A stretch of 64,000 nucleotides of DNA from Membranihabitans marinus (GCF_019802045.1 NZ_JAHVHU010000007.1:62001-126000); one strand, 5' to 3'. Positions 25,510 through 34,861 are shown, counted from the first letter of the stretch. The notes: generated from the sequence alone by a model not told the origin. Numbers and translations: made by a program.

Positions 25510-26337
25510 CTAGCGAAACTCAATTTTAGCGACCACCGGCTTATGATCGGATGCATCTTCATCCAGGACTTCCAATGACTGGACCTTCCAATCTTGGTTT
25601 TTGGAAAGAAAAATAAAATCGATCCGAATGCGGGGGTCTTTGGCCGAAAACGTGTTCTGATGTTCACCGAAAAGGACTGCTGCATCATCAAAATACTCCG
25701 TCATAATCTGATACGCTTCGCTGTCCGGCTCAAAATTGAAATCACCACATAAAATGACTGGCTCATCTTGGTCCTTGAAATAACGCACCAATTCTTTCGC
25801 CTGAGCGACCCGGTTTTCATCAAATTGATGGCAGAGATGGGTCCCCGCAAAAATAATCTCCTGACCGTCCGCTATTTCTCCCTGAACCATAAGAACAGCC
25901 CGATCTTCCCCACCTTTTGGAATCGGTAACATAACTTTTCGATGGGGAAAGGGAGTACCGACATGGCGTATCAGAAGCCCTTCCCCATAACCTCCATCGC
26001 TAAAATCAATCGCTTTGCCAAAATGGCCCTGCATACCTGTCAGTCTTCCCAGCTCCTCAGCGACATTAATTCGCCGGCCCTCGTTGAATCCGGCCGTACG
26101 CCGGGTCATGCTGTCCACCTCCTGCAACGCTACAAAGTCTGGATGGTACGCATTTATGATGTCAGCCACCTCGTCCAAATTGCTCGTTCCAAGGTTATAG
26201 GGATTTTCACCATGGTATACGTTATAGGTCATGACGGAAATTTCCTGTGCCGTAGGTTTACAAGAGAAAAGGAGAAAACACCCAAGAATGAAAAGGGTTA
26301 ATTTGGAATGATATGCCATAGCAATGTAGTTTTTCAA
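25510..26337 (-). CDS. endonuclease/exonuclease/phosphatase (EEP) family lipoprotein
   Basis: This 275-residue protein has a lipoprotein signal ending LLFSC. It carries the EEP (DNase I-like) motifs: 'MTYNVYHG' (N-terminal Asn), 'ALQEVD' (metal-binding Glu), 'THLCHQ', 'CGDFNFEPDS' (Asp/Asn) and the C-terminal 'SDHKPV' (catalytic His). The family cleaves phosphodiesters or phosphomonoesters in nucleic acids, lipids or inositol phosphates. An exported lipoprotein form is common in Bacteroidota and often scavenges phosphate or nucleotides. A second Met seven codons in (26319) is an equally possible start. The substrate is unknown. Confidence 0.9.
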   Translation of the reverse strand: MKNYIAMAYHSKLTLFILGCFLLFSCKPTAQEISVMTYNVYHGENPYNLGTSNLDEVADIINAYHPDFVALQEVDSMTRRTAGFNEGRRINVAEELGRLTGMQGHFGKAIDFSDGGYGEGLLIRHVGTPFPHRKVMLPIPKGGEDRAVLMVQGEIADGQEIIFAGTHLCHQFDENRVAQAKELVRYFKDQDEPVILCGDFNFEPDSEAYQIMTEYFDDAAVLFGEHQNTFSAKDPRIRIDFIFLSKNQDWKVQSLEVLDEDASDHKPVVAKIEFR

Positions 26338-26440
26338 AAGTCGATCTGCAACTCAAATATACACAAAGATAATTTGCAGGGCATGACTTAACATGAGGTC
26401 TGTAGTTGATCAGGCGGATCACGCGTGTATTTCCATGGTA

Positions 26441-26779
26441 TTACTCTACCCAGGTTCCATTGAACATAACACGGGAGACCTTCTTGACATTGGAAATATC
26501 GACAAGGGGGTTCTCATCCAACAGTATTAGATCAGCAAATTTGCCCGCTTCAACACTCCCAATTCGCTGCTCCGATCGAAAATACTGAGCATTGAGTAAA
26601 GTGCTCGCATAAATGATATCCATGGGAGACAGACCAGCTTCTGCGAGCAACTCCATTTCGCGTTGATACGTCCAGCCTGGTTCTGAGTAAGGAGATGAGG
26701 TATGAGAACTGGTTACGATTTTAACCCCGGCCTGATGCGCTTTTGAAACAAACTCCAATTATTGATCGAGCGTTTTCAA
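26441..26779 (-). pseudogene. amidohydrolase family remnant (C-terminal ~105 residues)
   Basis: The minus-strand frame from the TTG at 26758 encodes the end of an imidazolonepropionase/prolidase-like amidohydrolase: 'AHQAGVKIVTSSHTS' and 'GSVEAGKFADLILLDENPL', then 'VMFNGTWVE'. Just before the TTG there is an in-frame TAA (26759-26761), preceded by LKTLDQ that still fits the family, then another stop. The N-terminal ~300 residues with the metal-binding HxH are absent; a palindromic element (26879-27041) occupies the upstream region. This is a decayed gene, not a functional enzyme. Confidence 0.8.
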
Positions 26780-26878
26780 TTAACAAATTGAATACATTGC
26801 TGGCAACACCCCATCCAAGCCCACCCTGCAATGGTAGTCCATCCTCTCATACGACCTTTTACTTATGGTTCGGCGCAG

Positions 26879-27041
26879 TAGTGCTCCGTTTCATAAATTA
26901 TTCTGTTTAATTCTGGCCTTTTTTATGCTATCCTGCGTTGGAAAGCCTCGCCTTAACCCCGCTATGGCTACGTTCTGACGCCTTGACTAGCACGAAAATG
27001 ACCTCAGAATTATTCCACATAACTTATAAAACAGTACACTA
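26879..27041. repeat. 163-bp imperfect palindromic element (MITE-like)
   Basis: The ends are inverted: TAGTG (26879-26883) with CACTA (27037-27041). They continue inward as GTTTCATAAATTAT with ATAACTTATAAAAC, and TAATTCTG with CAGAATTA, about 40 bp per arm. The interior has further partial dyads (TGCTA at 26928 with TAGCA near 26987). There is no ORF. The right end lies 6 bp from the stop of the M20 gene and the left end faces the amidohydrolase remnant. It may be a non-autonomous mobile element that also provides a terminator hairpin. Confidence 0.55.
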
Positions 27042-27047
27042 GTCTTC

Positions 27048-28382
27048 TTAGTCAAATAATTTCATCGCTGCCGCAGTCATGGTCCGCACGCCTGTCCGAA
27101 TACTGGGCTCCGGCAAGGGTGCATAAAACGGTGAATGCAGTGAGGGAAGCGCCGGTCCTCCGTTTTTTGCGCGTTCCACCTTATCCGGGGCTACAGTACC
27201 TAACCAGTACATGCATATCGGCACTTCATGTTCCTGCAAACCATACCGGCTAAAATCTTCACCAAACGTGTATTTTGGCATCTCCTGTACCTGATCTTTT
27301 CCCAACTCTAGTTCAAATACCTGAACTAAAGCTTTTGTCAGTTCGGCGTTATTCACCGTGGTGGGCGTAAACGGATCCCTGATGCGGATTTCCGGTAATT
27401 GTTCTTCACTGAGCCCGGCGGCCAATCCCAGATTTCGGCAACGACGGCGGATTCCTTCGATGATTTGATCCCGGACCGCATTGGAATAAGAACGCACTGT
27501 GAGCTGAAGGTGGACCCGATCCGGAATCACATTGTGCACGGTCCCGCCATTTACAGCTCCCACTGTGACTACAGCTGGTTCCTGTGGATTGATTTCCCGA
27601 CTTACGATGGTCTGGAAAGATTCGATCAATTGAGCACTGAGCACCACCGGGTCTTTTGTGGTATGAGGTGCAGCACCATGTCCCCCTTCGCCGTAAACTG
27701 TAATATCAATCATATCCACACTGGCGAGCATGGGACCGATGCGATACCCCACTTTTCCTGCTTCCAGATAGGGGTTGCAGTGCAATGCGATTGCATAATC
27801 CGGTTTTGGAACCTTGTTATAAAGATCATTCTCGAAAAACAAATTGGCCCCAAGTCCCATCTCTTCTGCAGACTGAGCGACCATCACCAAGGTCCCCTGC
27901 CATTGATTCTTCAGCCTCATCAACATCCTGGCTGCACCTATAAACACTGTCATATGTACGTCGTGACCACAAGCGTGCATGACACCAACCTGGTCGCCGG
28001 CCGCATTAACTCCCTGCACGGTGCTGGCATATTCCAGCCCGGTCTTTTCCGTGACCGGCAAGGCATCCGTATCGGTCCGGATCAGCACGACCGGACCGGG
28101 ACCGTTTTTGTATACTGCGGCCAGATTATACGCTCCGAATCCTTCTTGTATCTCAAAGCCGAGTTCTTTGAGGTTTTCCGCCATTTTTCGTGCCGTATTT
28201 TCTTCTTGCAGGGACAACTCAGGGCTTCGATGAAGATCCAGGTACAGCTCTTCCAGTCCGGGATAGATCTCATCCACATCATCACGGATTTGCTCCGAGG
28301 GTTGTGCGTATGCCTGCTGGTCAGGAAAAATGATTAAGCTGATAAATATTAAACAGAACAAAAAGGTGTATTTCATACTCAT
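27048..28382 (-). CDS. exported M20-family amidohydrolase (IAA-amino acid hydrolase-like)
   Basis: This 444-residue protein has a signal peptide (hydrophobic core ~5-19, ending AYAQ). Metal-site motifs of the M20D subfamily are present: 'RTDTDALPV' (~102-110), 'HACGHDVHM' (Cys138, His140) and 'AEEMGLGA' (catalytic/metal Glu ~173-174). Near the C-terminus are 'FGEDFSRY' and 'PSLHSPFYAPLPE'. Such enzymes split N-acyl or aminoacyl amides, often with broad specificity. Its ATG follows directly on the stop of the nitrilase-family gene, so the two are one operon and may process the same amide compounds in different compartments. Confidence 0.93.
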   Translation of the reverse strand: MSMKYTFLFCLIFISLIIFPDQQAYAQPSEQIRDDVDEIYPGLEELYLDLHRSPELSLQEENTARKMAENLKELGFEIQEGFGAYNLAAVYKNGPGPVVLIRTDTDALPVTEKTGLEYASTVQGVNAAGDQVGVMHACGHDVHMTVFIGAARMLMRLKNQWQGTLVMVAQSAEEMGLGANLFFENDLYNKVPKPDYAIALHCNPYLEAGKVGYRIGPMLASVDMIDITVYGEGGHGAAPHTTKDPVVLSAQLIESFQTIVSREINPQEPAVVTVGAVNGGTVHNVIPDRVHLQLTVRSYSNAVRDQIIEGIRRRCRNLGLAAGLSEEQLPEIRIRDPFTPTTVNNAELTKALVQVFELELGKDQVQEMPKYTFGEDFSRYGLQEHEVPICMYWLGTVAPDKVERAKNGGPALPSLHSPFYAPLPEPSIRTGVRTMTAAAMKLFD

Positions 28383-29333
28383 TTATTTACCAGATTTCAT
28401 CCAATAAGGTGTCGTGTCCGCATTGTGATCTGCTCCGAGAATTTCCTTGTAGAGTTCGGGCCGCCGGGCGTTCCGGTATCTGTGACCACCTGCATTCGTA
28501 AGTTTCTCCTTTGTGAGCTCTGCGGTAGCAATATCAGCCTCAAAGGCATTGGACTCTGCAAGCAACTCCCCATAGGGATCCAGAAGCATCGCGTTTCCTC
28601 CTTTCAGATGTTCGCCATCGTATCCTATGGGATTGGAAAAGGCGTAGTACACCCCGTTATCATACGCTCTCGCCGGCAACCATCGCATCAGCCACCCACG
28701 GTGTTTGGGGCCCATAAATTCCTTCCGCAATGTATCCGGGTCCCGATGCCGGGCTTGCCAAATCTCATCTTTGACGTAACCTCGCCCCGGCATGGAAGAA
28801 GGTGTGCACCCGGTCACATGGGGCGCAAAGATAATTTCGGCTCCCAAAAGCGAGGTTGCTCTTACATTTTCGATCACATTATTATCATAGCATATCAACA
28901 TTCCTGCTGTCCAGCCCATCAGCTCAAAAGTAGTGTATTCTGATCCTGCGCTCAGCCATCTACTGATGAATGGATGGAGTTTCCGGTGTCTCGCCATCAT
29001 GCCTTCACCGTTTACAGCAACGTACGAATTAAAATAACGTCCTTCCTCTTTCTCCAGAACGCCAGCCATAACGACAATATCGTATTCATCTGCCAGCTCC
29101 ACCAGCCGCTTCGTAGTCGGACCACCGGGAATCTCTTCAGCTAATTGATCGATTTGATCTTTGTTCAACCCCTTTAAAAAAGTGTATCCGGTGGTACACA
29201 GTTCATGAAAACTAATAATTTGAGCCCCTTCCTGACTGGCTCGATGAATCAGATCTTCCATGACGACAAGGTTGACGGATTTATCCCCATCCTTGGGTTC
29301 AAATTGCGCAACGGATACTTTCAATGGATTCAT
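28383..29333 (-). CDS. carbon-nitrogen hydrolase (nitrilase superfamily amidase)
   Basis: This 316-residue cytosolic enzyme has the Glu-Lys-Cys triad of the nitrilase superfamily: Glu44 in 'FHELCTTGY', Lys118 in 'RHRKLHPF' and Cys148 in 'LICYDNN'. No signal peptide is present. Members hydrolyse amides or carbamoyl groups, or less often nitriles; 'CYD' rather than 'CWE' fits an amidase. It is the first gene of a two-gene unit with the exported M20 amidohydrolase, with zero spacing between stop and start. A degenerate TTATTTTG lies 16 nt upstream of the start and might be its promoter. Confidence 0.92.
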   Translation of the reverse strand: MNPLKVSVAQFEPKDGDKSVNLVVMEDLIHRASQEGAQIISFHELCTTGYTFLKGLNKDQIDQLAEEIPGGPTTKRLVELADEYDIVVMAGVLEKEEGRYFNSYVAVNGEGMMARHRKLHPFISRWLSAGSEYTTFELMGWTAGMLICYDNNVIENVRATSLLGAEIIFAPHVTGCTPSSMPGRGYVKDEIWQARHRDPDTLRKEFMGPKHRGWLMRWLPARAYDNGVYYAFSNPIGYDGEHLKGGNAMLLDPYGELLAESNAFEADIATAELTKEKLTNAGGHRYRNARRPELYKEILGADHNADTTPYWMKSGK

Positions 29334-29496
29334 AAATTCTGGTTTTAAACAAAATAAGGAACCGGTAGAATAAAATCGAAAATTTTTGACAAGTTATGGG
29401 CGCATTCGCAGCGTTACTGTACATAACCACGTCGTCATTGTCTTTTATTTTTATTCATCCAATCCCAAAGGTCCACCAAGTTACTAAAAATATAAA

Positions 29497-29528
29497 CCCC
29501 CGAACAAGAAAATGATCCTGTTCAGGGG
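29497..29528 (-). terminator. second (distal) hairpin downstream of the osmC-like gene
   Basis: On the minus strand, CCCCTGAACA (29528-29519) pairs with TGTTCGGGGG (29506-29497) through nine Watson-Crick pairs and one G-T, followed by a T-rich stretch (TTTATATTTTT). It backs up the hairpin at 29551-29571. Confidence 0.6.
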
Positions 29529-29550
29529 CTTATGCGTCCAGATTTTAATA

Positions 29551-29571
29551 AATAACCCCGGTGGGGTTATT
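29551..29571. terminator. hairpin terminator immediately downstream of the osmC-like gene
   Basis: AATAACCCC (29551-29559) and GGGGTTATT (29563-29571) form a perfect 9-bp stem with a 3-nt loop, 8 bases past the OsmC stop. Flanking T-rich bases on both strands make it a possible bidirectional terminator. Confidence 0.7.
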
Positions 29572-29578
29572 TTAAGTC

Positions 29579-30010
29579 TTAATTCAGCGTGGCATCCAGT
29601 GTTATCTCACAATTCAGCACAGCAGAAACCGGGCAACCTTTCTTGGCATTACCGGTCAGTTCATCAAATTTGTCTTGGTCAATACCGTCTATTTTGGCAT
29701 TGAGTTCCAGGTGGCTTTTGCTTATCTTAACTCCGCCATCTCCAGCATCAATGGTCACCGTAGCTTTGGTTTTCAGTTCTTCCGGATCAAAACCGGCCTC
29801 GGTAAGCATCTTACTTAGGGCCATATTAAAACACCCGGCATGTGCTGCCGCAATCAATTCTTCGGGGTTGGTCCCACTCGTCCCATCTTCATCCGTAAAC
29901 CTTCCTGCGAATGAATATGGTGTGTTTTCCAGAGTTCCGGATTGACTGGTCAACTTTCCATTTCCTTCTTTTACTTTTCCTTTCCAAATGCTGGTAGCGT
30001 GTCTTTTCAT
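29579..30010 (-). CDS. OsmC-family peroxiredoxin
   Basis: This 143-residue cytosolic protein has the OsmC architecture, with the two redox Cys at about 60 ('AHAGCFNMALS') and 126 ('KKGCPVSAVL'). Early motifs are 'ATSIWKGKVKEG' and 'GTNPEELIAAAH'. The length is typical. OsmC proteins reduce organic hydroperoxides with the N-proximal Cys as the peroxidatic residue. It is a single gene with two stacked terminators downstream. Confidence 0.95.
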   Translation of the reverse strand: MKRHATSIWKGKVKEGNGKLTSQSGTLENTPYSFAGRFTDEDGTSGTNPEELIAAAHAGCFNMALSKMLTEAGFDPEELKTKATVTIDAGDGGVKISKSHLELNAKIDGIDQDKFDELTGNAKKGCPVSAVLNCEITLDATLN

Positions 30011-30104
30011 TGGTGCAATGATTTTTATGTGATGTAATACTTATTATAAAACCCAAAGAAGTGAAAATTGTTTGGACTTAATCCTTTCGACGAGCATGGA
30101 ATCC

Positions 30105-30836
30105 TCACTCATAAATTACTTTTCTCAAAAATTGCAAGGTCACACCAATCTCTAAACTGATATTCCTGATTTCCTGCTCAGGAACCTGATAACGATTCCC
30201 GGAAGGAGTAGTTAGTTCCTGGGGTGGGGTATAGATCTGCTGAGACAGATCGGGACTAAAAGTAATATGGAGCAATGGGCGAAAAAATTCATTGGCGATT
30301 AATCGAATCCCGCCGCCTGCACTCACGCCATAATTCCATTTCCGCAATCCGTTCGTATTGATGTAGGTAATATCTCCAAACTCCGTTCCGTAGGTGTACG
30401 AACCGCGGATGCCAAAAGAATAAAACCATTCAAATTCATCACTGAGGTCATAGTATTTTTTGACGCCGGCAACCACTTCTGCATTTTTGAATAATATCCT
30501 GGAATATCCGCCCCGAACTACCCGCCCCGAAATTGGACTTACAAAGTCATTGAAACGAAGACCGCGCCCTTTGGGATTGAGACCGGCGTTGAGATAAAAA
30601 GATGAAGATTCGCCATAAGACTCCAGATGCCCCATCAAATGCAATGCCAGTAAAGGGTTGGATTTTTGATAACCACTCCATTGTTGAAAAGCGACCGTAG
30701 GGCCTGCTTTTAATCCCAGATACATGGATTGGCCACTGGCACCAGGCATGGCATATATCACCGCCACCAAGGTTATCATGGATACAGTGATTATACTTCG
30801 TGCAATGGATGAACGCCTGTCACAACCCGAGATCAT
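30105..30836 (-). CDS. outer-membrane beta-barrel protein (PorT-like, hypothetical)
   Basis: This 243-residue protein has an N-terminal signal segment (~15-35, ending 'GASGQS'). Successive amphipathic strands follow, with frequent Gly and aromatic residues ('MYLGLKAGPTVAFQQW', 'WYSFGIRGSYTYGTEFG', 'KWNYGVSAGGGIRLIA'), as in the PorT/OMP_b-brl family. Its ATG overlaps the TGA of the upstream glucosaminidase/LysM gene in an ATGA tetranucleotide, which implies translational coupling. No specific function can be assigned. Confidence 0.75.
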   Translation of the reverse strand: MISGCDRRSSIARSIITVSMITLVAVIYAMPGASGQSMYLGLKAGPTVAFQQWSGYQKSNPLLALHLMGHLESYGESSSFYLNAGLNPKGRGLRFNDFVSPISGRVVRGGYSRILFKNAEVVAGVKKYYDLSDEFEWFYSFGIRGSYTYGTEFGDITYINTNGLRKWNYGVSAGGGIRLIANEFFRPLLHITFSPDLSQQIYTPPQELTTPSGNRYQVPEQEIRNISLEIGVTLQFLRKVIYE

Positions 30837-32257
30837 TGGACTATTTTTAATTGCTGTCCAATCTGTATCTGATTAGAGCGCAGGTGATTATTTTGACGAA
30901 TAGAGTCTACAGAGACTCCGAACTTGCGGCTAATACCATACAGCGTATCTCCTTTAACCACTTCGTATTCTATAAAGTCTTGTTTGGGTTCTGTGCGTGT
31001 TTGCTTTTTTCTGATCACAGAGGAAGAATCGGTCACATCCTTTTTGGACAAATCGATCACCGGAACCTGAACCTCCGGTGCAGATTCCGGGGTGCTTGTC
31101 GGTGGAGTCACCTGAGCATTAAACGTTTTAGATTGGCTCTCCATGTCGAGCTGTTCCGCCAGTACGGGCTCGGTCACCTTAGCGGAAGGAACAATATCCA
31201 CATCATCATAAGTTACCGGAATTTCATCTCCGCGTGCCCGGCCTTTCAAAAATATTTTTTCACCGGGAACAGGGACCATATCGGCACGTATTTTATTCTT
31301 TCTTTCCAGCGTGGATAGTCGAATACCATATATCTGGGAAATGCGAGAAAGGTCTTCACCTTCCTGGACCACATGAAACCGCTTCGAACCCCGGTACCAG
31401 ATTCGCTTTTTCTCCAGATAAACAAACATCCCATCTTCGAGATTCTCATCCAATTCAAGGTTATTATCGTTATACTTTAATATTTTCCTGGGTGAGATTT
31501 CATATTTACGTGCCAGCTGTTCCATGGTTTGACCTTGAGCTACTTTGACCACCTCCCGTCGATTGATTTCAATCCTGTGCTCCACAGCCCGACGCTGAAC
31601 CGGTTCTTCAGGCCGGGAAACAATTCTGTTTTGCGGTTTCACTTTCTTTGCGGGTCGTGTCTTTGTAATATCGCGGGGCTCCACGACGAGATCGGAAGGA
31701 TTCACGTACTTCACATTTGAATCTTCGTAATAATCAAACGTATACAAAGCGTACTTTTCAATCAGATGGATCAGTAGGTTTGCATAAGCTGGATTGGTCG
31801 CATACCCGGCCTTACTCAAGCCCCATGCCCAGGATTTATAGTCGTTTTTGTTCAGGTCAAACAAAGGCCCATACCGGTGCGTCTTTTTAGGATCAAGTAA
31901 AAACTGCGAATGCGCCCGAAAAGAGTCTTCAGCATCGACAAAAACCCGGAAACAGGATTTTATCAATCGACCTCGTCGGTCGCGGTCATCATCTTTCTTG
32001 TAGTAGGTGGGACCACTCCATACTCCCCCGCATTTGATTCCAAAGTGGTTATTCGCTTGGAGTGCCAAATCACTCTTGCCCGCATTGGACTCCAAAATTG
32101 CCTGAGCCATCTTAATACTGGCTGGAATGCCATTCTCCTGCATCTCTTCTACAGCAATTAGTTTATACAGCTCGATATAATCCATCACCTCCTGTTTGGA
32201 GTAGGAATACCCAATCACAACGTTAACAAGTAAAAAGAAGGTTATAAAAATTCGCAT
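30833..32257 (-). CDS. glucosaminidase-domain peptidoglycan hydrolase with three LysM repeats
   Basis: This 474-residue exported protein starts with a short signal peptide. Residues ~22-175 are a glucosaminidase (GH73-type) domain with 'SIKMAQAILESNAGKSDLA' containing the likely catalytic Glu (~56), 'NNHFGIKC', 'FRVFVDAEDSFRAHSQFL' and 'GYATNPAYA'. A Pro/Lys/Arg linker follows. Three LysM peptidoglycan-binding domains start at about 232 ('VVKVAQGQTMEQLARKY'), 290 ('FHVVQEGEDLSRISQIYG') and 428 ('YEVVKGDTLYGISRKFG'). It cleaves glycan strands of the cell wall in the periplasm. Its stop overlaps the start of a beta-barrel gene. Confidence 0.94.
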   Translation of the reverse strand: MRIFITFFLLVNVVIGYSYSKQEVMDYIELYKLIAVEEMQENGIPASIKMAQAILESNAGKSDLALQANNHFGIKCGGVWSGPTYYKKDDDRDRRGRLIKSCFRVFVDAEDSFRAHSQFLLDPKKTHRYGPLFDLNKNDYKSWAWGLSKAGYATNPAYANLLIHLIEKYALYTFDYYEDSNVKYVNPSDLVVEPRDITKTRPAKKVKPQNRIVSRPEEPVQRRAVEHRIEINRREVVKVAQGQTMEQLARKYEISPRKILKYNDNNLELDENLEDGMFVYLEKKRIWYRGSKRFHVVQEGEDLSRISQIYGIRLSTLERKNKIRADMVPVPGEKIFLKGRARGDEIPVTYDDVDIVPSAKVTEPVLAEQLDMESQSKTFNAQVTPPTSTPESAPEVQVPVIDLSKKDVTDSSSVIRKKQTRTEPKQDFIEYEVVKGDTLYGISRKFGVSVDSIRQNNHLRSNQIQIGQQLKIVQ

Positions 32258-32441
32258 AGTATCCTTTTGTTTCCGTGGTGAACTACCACCAATATTGTGC
32301 CAAAAGCGGTAAAAAAAGTCCTTTATATAAAAATAATATTTAATGTATAAAACCCCGAAGGAATCTAAAAATACCTGTTTTTTATAAAAACATAATATTC
32401 ACCGTATTTTTACCACCCGACAACGGGCAACCAAGTTAATA

Positions 32442-33497
32442 ATGAAACGAAAAAATACAGTCCATCTTGCGCCATTTGGCATTTTTCACCAGATCCTGTG
32501 CCTGGTTGGTTTTTTCATGGTGAGTAGTATGTATCAATGCACCGATCCGGATTCTGAAAACACAGCGTCCACCCCTGATGAATTCTCTGATTCGATCAGT
32601 TATTACACCCGGCAGGTAGAACGCCAACCAGATAAAAACATCCCGCTATTCCACCGGGCAAAGCATTTCTATGAACGGGGTGCCTATGATGCGGCCCTGA
32701 AGGATTTACAAAATGCACTTCATATAGACAGCACTCACCTGGAGACTTATTTGCTTAAAAGCCAGATCGAAATGGACTATTTCCGTTCGAGAGCTGCCCT
32801 AAAAACATTGCAGAAAGCAGAAATAATATGGCCAAACTCCATCGAGGTCAAGGAAGATCTGGCGAAAACTCACTTGATTCTAAAACAATACACCTCCGCT
32901 CGCGAAGCAGCTCAGAAGGCCCTTGAAATTAACCCCTTCTCAGCGAAACCACATCTTTTTTTGGGCCTCATCGAAAAAGAAAATCAAGACACGGCGACTG
33001 CCATTTCACATTTTCAAAGCGCAGTGCAAAATAATGCCGACCTCTTGGATGCCTGGGTCGAGTTGGCCAAATTAAAAATGTCCACGGACCCAGATGAGGC
33101 TGTACCATATTTTGAAAGTGCGCTCCAAATTGAACCCGATAATGTGCATCTGTGGCATACTTACGCCACATACTGGCAATCCCGGGATAGCCTCGCCCGG
33201 GCGAAAGAATGTTATAAACTGATCAATGAGCTGGATCCGGAATACAAAGAAGCCTATTTCAACAAAGCCCTGATACTGATGGACCAGGACTCATTCCTGA
33301 CAGCAATTCCCGTGTGGGATCAGTATATCCTTCAAGAACCGGACCAAGCTCAGGGTTATTACTACAGGGGGATCAGCCATGAAATGGTCCAAAATTACCC
33401 GGCTGCTCTCAATGATTATAAAGAGGCACGGGAGCGAGATCCAAGACTGGACCAGATCGAGGATGCCATTAAAAGCATGGAGCAGAAAATCCGTTAA
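32442..33497 (+). CDS. TPR-repeat lipoprotein
   Basis: The 351-residue protein has a hydrophobic N-terminus (~15-32) ending 'SSMYQC', a plausible lipobox. From residue ~60 to the end it is tetratricopeptide repeats of the 'A...AL..DP....A....G......G....A...Y..AL...P' type, about eight copies ('GAYDAALKDLQNALHIDSTH', 'NYPAALNDYKEARERDPR'). TPR lipoproteins act as scaffolds in envelope complexes, gliding or T9SS machinery in this phylum, but no specific role can be assigned. It is transcribed divergently from the glucosaminidase gene. A TATTTTTA at 32405-32412 is a possible -7 element. Confidence 0.85.
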   Translation: MKRKNTVHLAPFGIFHQILCLVGFFMVSSMYQCTDPDSENTASTPDEFSDSISYYTRQVERQPDKNIPLFHRAKHFYERGAYDAALKDLQNALHIDSTHLETYLLKSQIEMDYFRSRAALKTLQKAEIIWPNSIEVKEDLAKTHLILKQYTSAREAAQKALEINPFSAKPHLFLGLIEKENQDTATAISHFQSAVQNNADLLDAWVELAKLKMSTDPDEAVPYFESALQIEPDNVHLWHTYATYWQSRDSLARAKECYKLINELDPEYKEAYFNKALILMDQDSFLTAIPVWDQYILQEPDQAQGYYYRGISHEMVQNYPAALNDYKEARERDPRLDQIEDAIKSMEQKIR

Positions 33498-33598
33498 ATC
33501 GTCTTTTTACCACGTCGATCTATTTGACGCACTTTTTCTTTTCGCTTCCATTGCTTAAGACATAGAATTGTTGATCATTCATATCCCTCCAAAAAAAC

Positions 33599-33606
33599 TA
33601 TATTTG
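33599..33606 (+). promoter_or_regulatory. Bacteroidota -7-like element (TATATTTG)
   Basis: This is a perfect TAnnTTTG located 12 nt before the ATG at 33619. It supports that start over the in-frame ATG at 33568, which lies upstream of it. The short spacing implies a leader of only a few bases, so confidence is limited. Confidence 0.35.
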
Positions 33607-33618
33607 CATCATCAGGAT

Positions 33619-34827
33619 ATGAATGGAATAAAGAAAATAGTTCAGATTTTGTGGATTCTTCTGCTTCTGACCGGCAGCAGAACGTTCACTGCCCATGGCC
33701 AATCCAATCAGCTTCAGCTGAATCTGCTTCTGGAGTCCGATCAGTCATTGGAATGGACGAGAGAATATCAGGTCTTCATAGCCCGGCATATTCCTGCAAC
33801 AATTATTTTGGGGAAATTGACCAACGAAAACACCCTGATCGGGCTTTTTGATATCGATGGGCTGGATAACAAACTTATCCTGCATGGTATCGAGAACAAA
33901 AAACAATACACGCTGCACGAATGGCTGGACAACAGTATAAAAACCGGCTCCCTCCATCTCAAGCACCATCAAAACCTTTTGACGGGGTACTGGTACAATA
34001 CGTCACGATCCATGCGACTCAGCATTCAATCCAAGATAACAAGTGCTCCAAATGCGAACGAAATCCGGCAATATCAATACCAAGACCAACTGTTTTTCAC
34101 GAAAACTACCGATGGTGAAGAGGAAATTCTTGACTCTGACATTATAAACCGGGAGTCCTGGGAAAAAAAACACCACTCTCCTTCACAATGTTACGAAATA
34201 TCATTGCGGGGTCAAGCAGAGGAATTTTGCCTGTCGGGTCGTCTGGGACTTTATCCCTATAACCAGGTAGACCTGGTTCGGATACTTCATGGGCAGGTTC
34301 CGCAAATCCCCCATGATGAAGCTTTTAACAGCCAAATCTCACAATGGCTGAACAACTGGGCTGATTATGTATTTCAGGATACCATTTATGATATTTCTGA
34401 ACAACGGTGGAGTAGAAACCAATCGATCTCGTTTATGCCGGATTTCATCAATGAAGATTTGGTAAGCGGTATGCTTTCCATTCAATATTCTGGAGACGAA
34501 ATGATCCACTCTAAATCAGTGATCTACGACCGGGATAAAAAGAAATTCTACACCCCACAGGATTTCTTTCGCAGTCATACTTCCTGGAATGAAAATTTTC
34601 AAAATACCGCTCGTCAATATATTATTGAGAAACACTACCCAACAATCAATGTATTTCCAGAGATCATGGATCGAATCCGATTTCACATGACGCTTAACCC
34701 CAACGGCGTTTTGATCTCGACGGATTTTACACCATATTTTGGAAGGTTAAAAGTTCAACTGGATCGAAACATCTACCAAGATGATTTGCAAAGATTTGCA
34801 CCTTTTAGAAAACTATTACTGAAGTAA
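33619..34827 (+). CDS. exported hypothetical protein with DUF3298-like C-terminus
   Basis: From the ATG at 33619 the product is 402 residues with a signal peptide ('IVQILWILLLLTGSRTFTAHGQS'-like, split here by the hydrophobic core and the HGQS cleavage region). The C-terminal half has 'LVSGMLSIQYSGDEM', 'VIYDRDKKKFYTPQDFF' and 'FHMTLNPNGVLISTDFTPYFG', which resemble the DUF3298/RsiV-type domain found in exported proteins of unknown role. The N-terminal half is not recognised. The gene is followed by a short BatD-like gene and a small membrane protein on the same strand. Confidence 0.65.
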   Translation: MNGIKKIVQILWILLLLTGSRTFTAHGQSNQLQLNLLLESDQSLEWTREYQVFIARHIPATIILGKLTNENTLIGLFDIDGLDNKLILHGIENKKQYTLHEWLDNSIKTGSLHLKHHQNLLTGYWYNTSRSMRLSIQSKITSAPNANEIRQYQYQDQLFFTKTTDGEEEILDSDIINRESWEKKHHSPSQCYEISLRGQAEEFCLSGRLGLYPYNQVDLVRILHGQVPQIPHDEAFNSQISQWLNNWADYVFQDTIYDISEQRWSRNQSISFMPDFINEDLVSGMLSIQYSGDEMIHSKSVIYDRDKKKFYTPQDFFRSHTSWNENFQNTARQYIIEKHYPTINVFPEIMDRIRFHMTLNPNGVLISTDFTPYFGRLKVQLDRNIYQDDLQRFAPFRKLLLK

Positions 34828-34861
34828 CGGTGTCATATAAAACGGACATAAGGTAATTCGC

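Noticed and set aside
25308-25691. 127-codon minus-strand frame
   Set aside because: It overlaps the EEP gene in a different frame and covers the antisense of the HigB remnant; there are no motifs.
32689-33480. Repeat-like periodicity in the TPR gene considered as a DNA repeat
   Set aside because: The periodicity is at protein level (TPR helices) and the nucleotide sequence is diverged; it is not a DNA repeat.
33568-33618. Upstream ATG extending the DUF3298-like gene by 17 codons
   Set aside because: The extra residues precede the signal peptide without function, and a perfect -7 element lies inside that extension.
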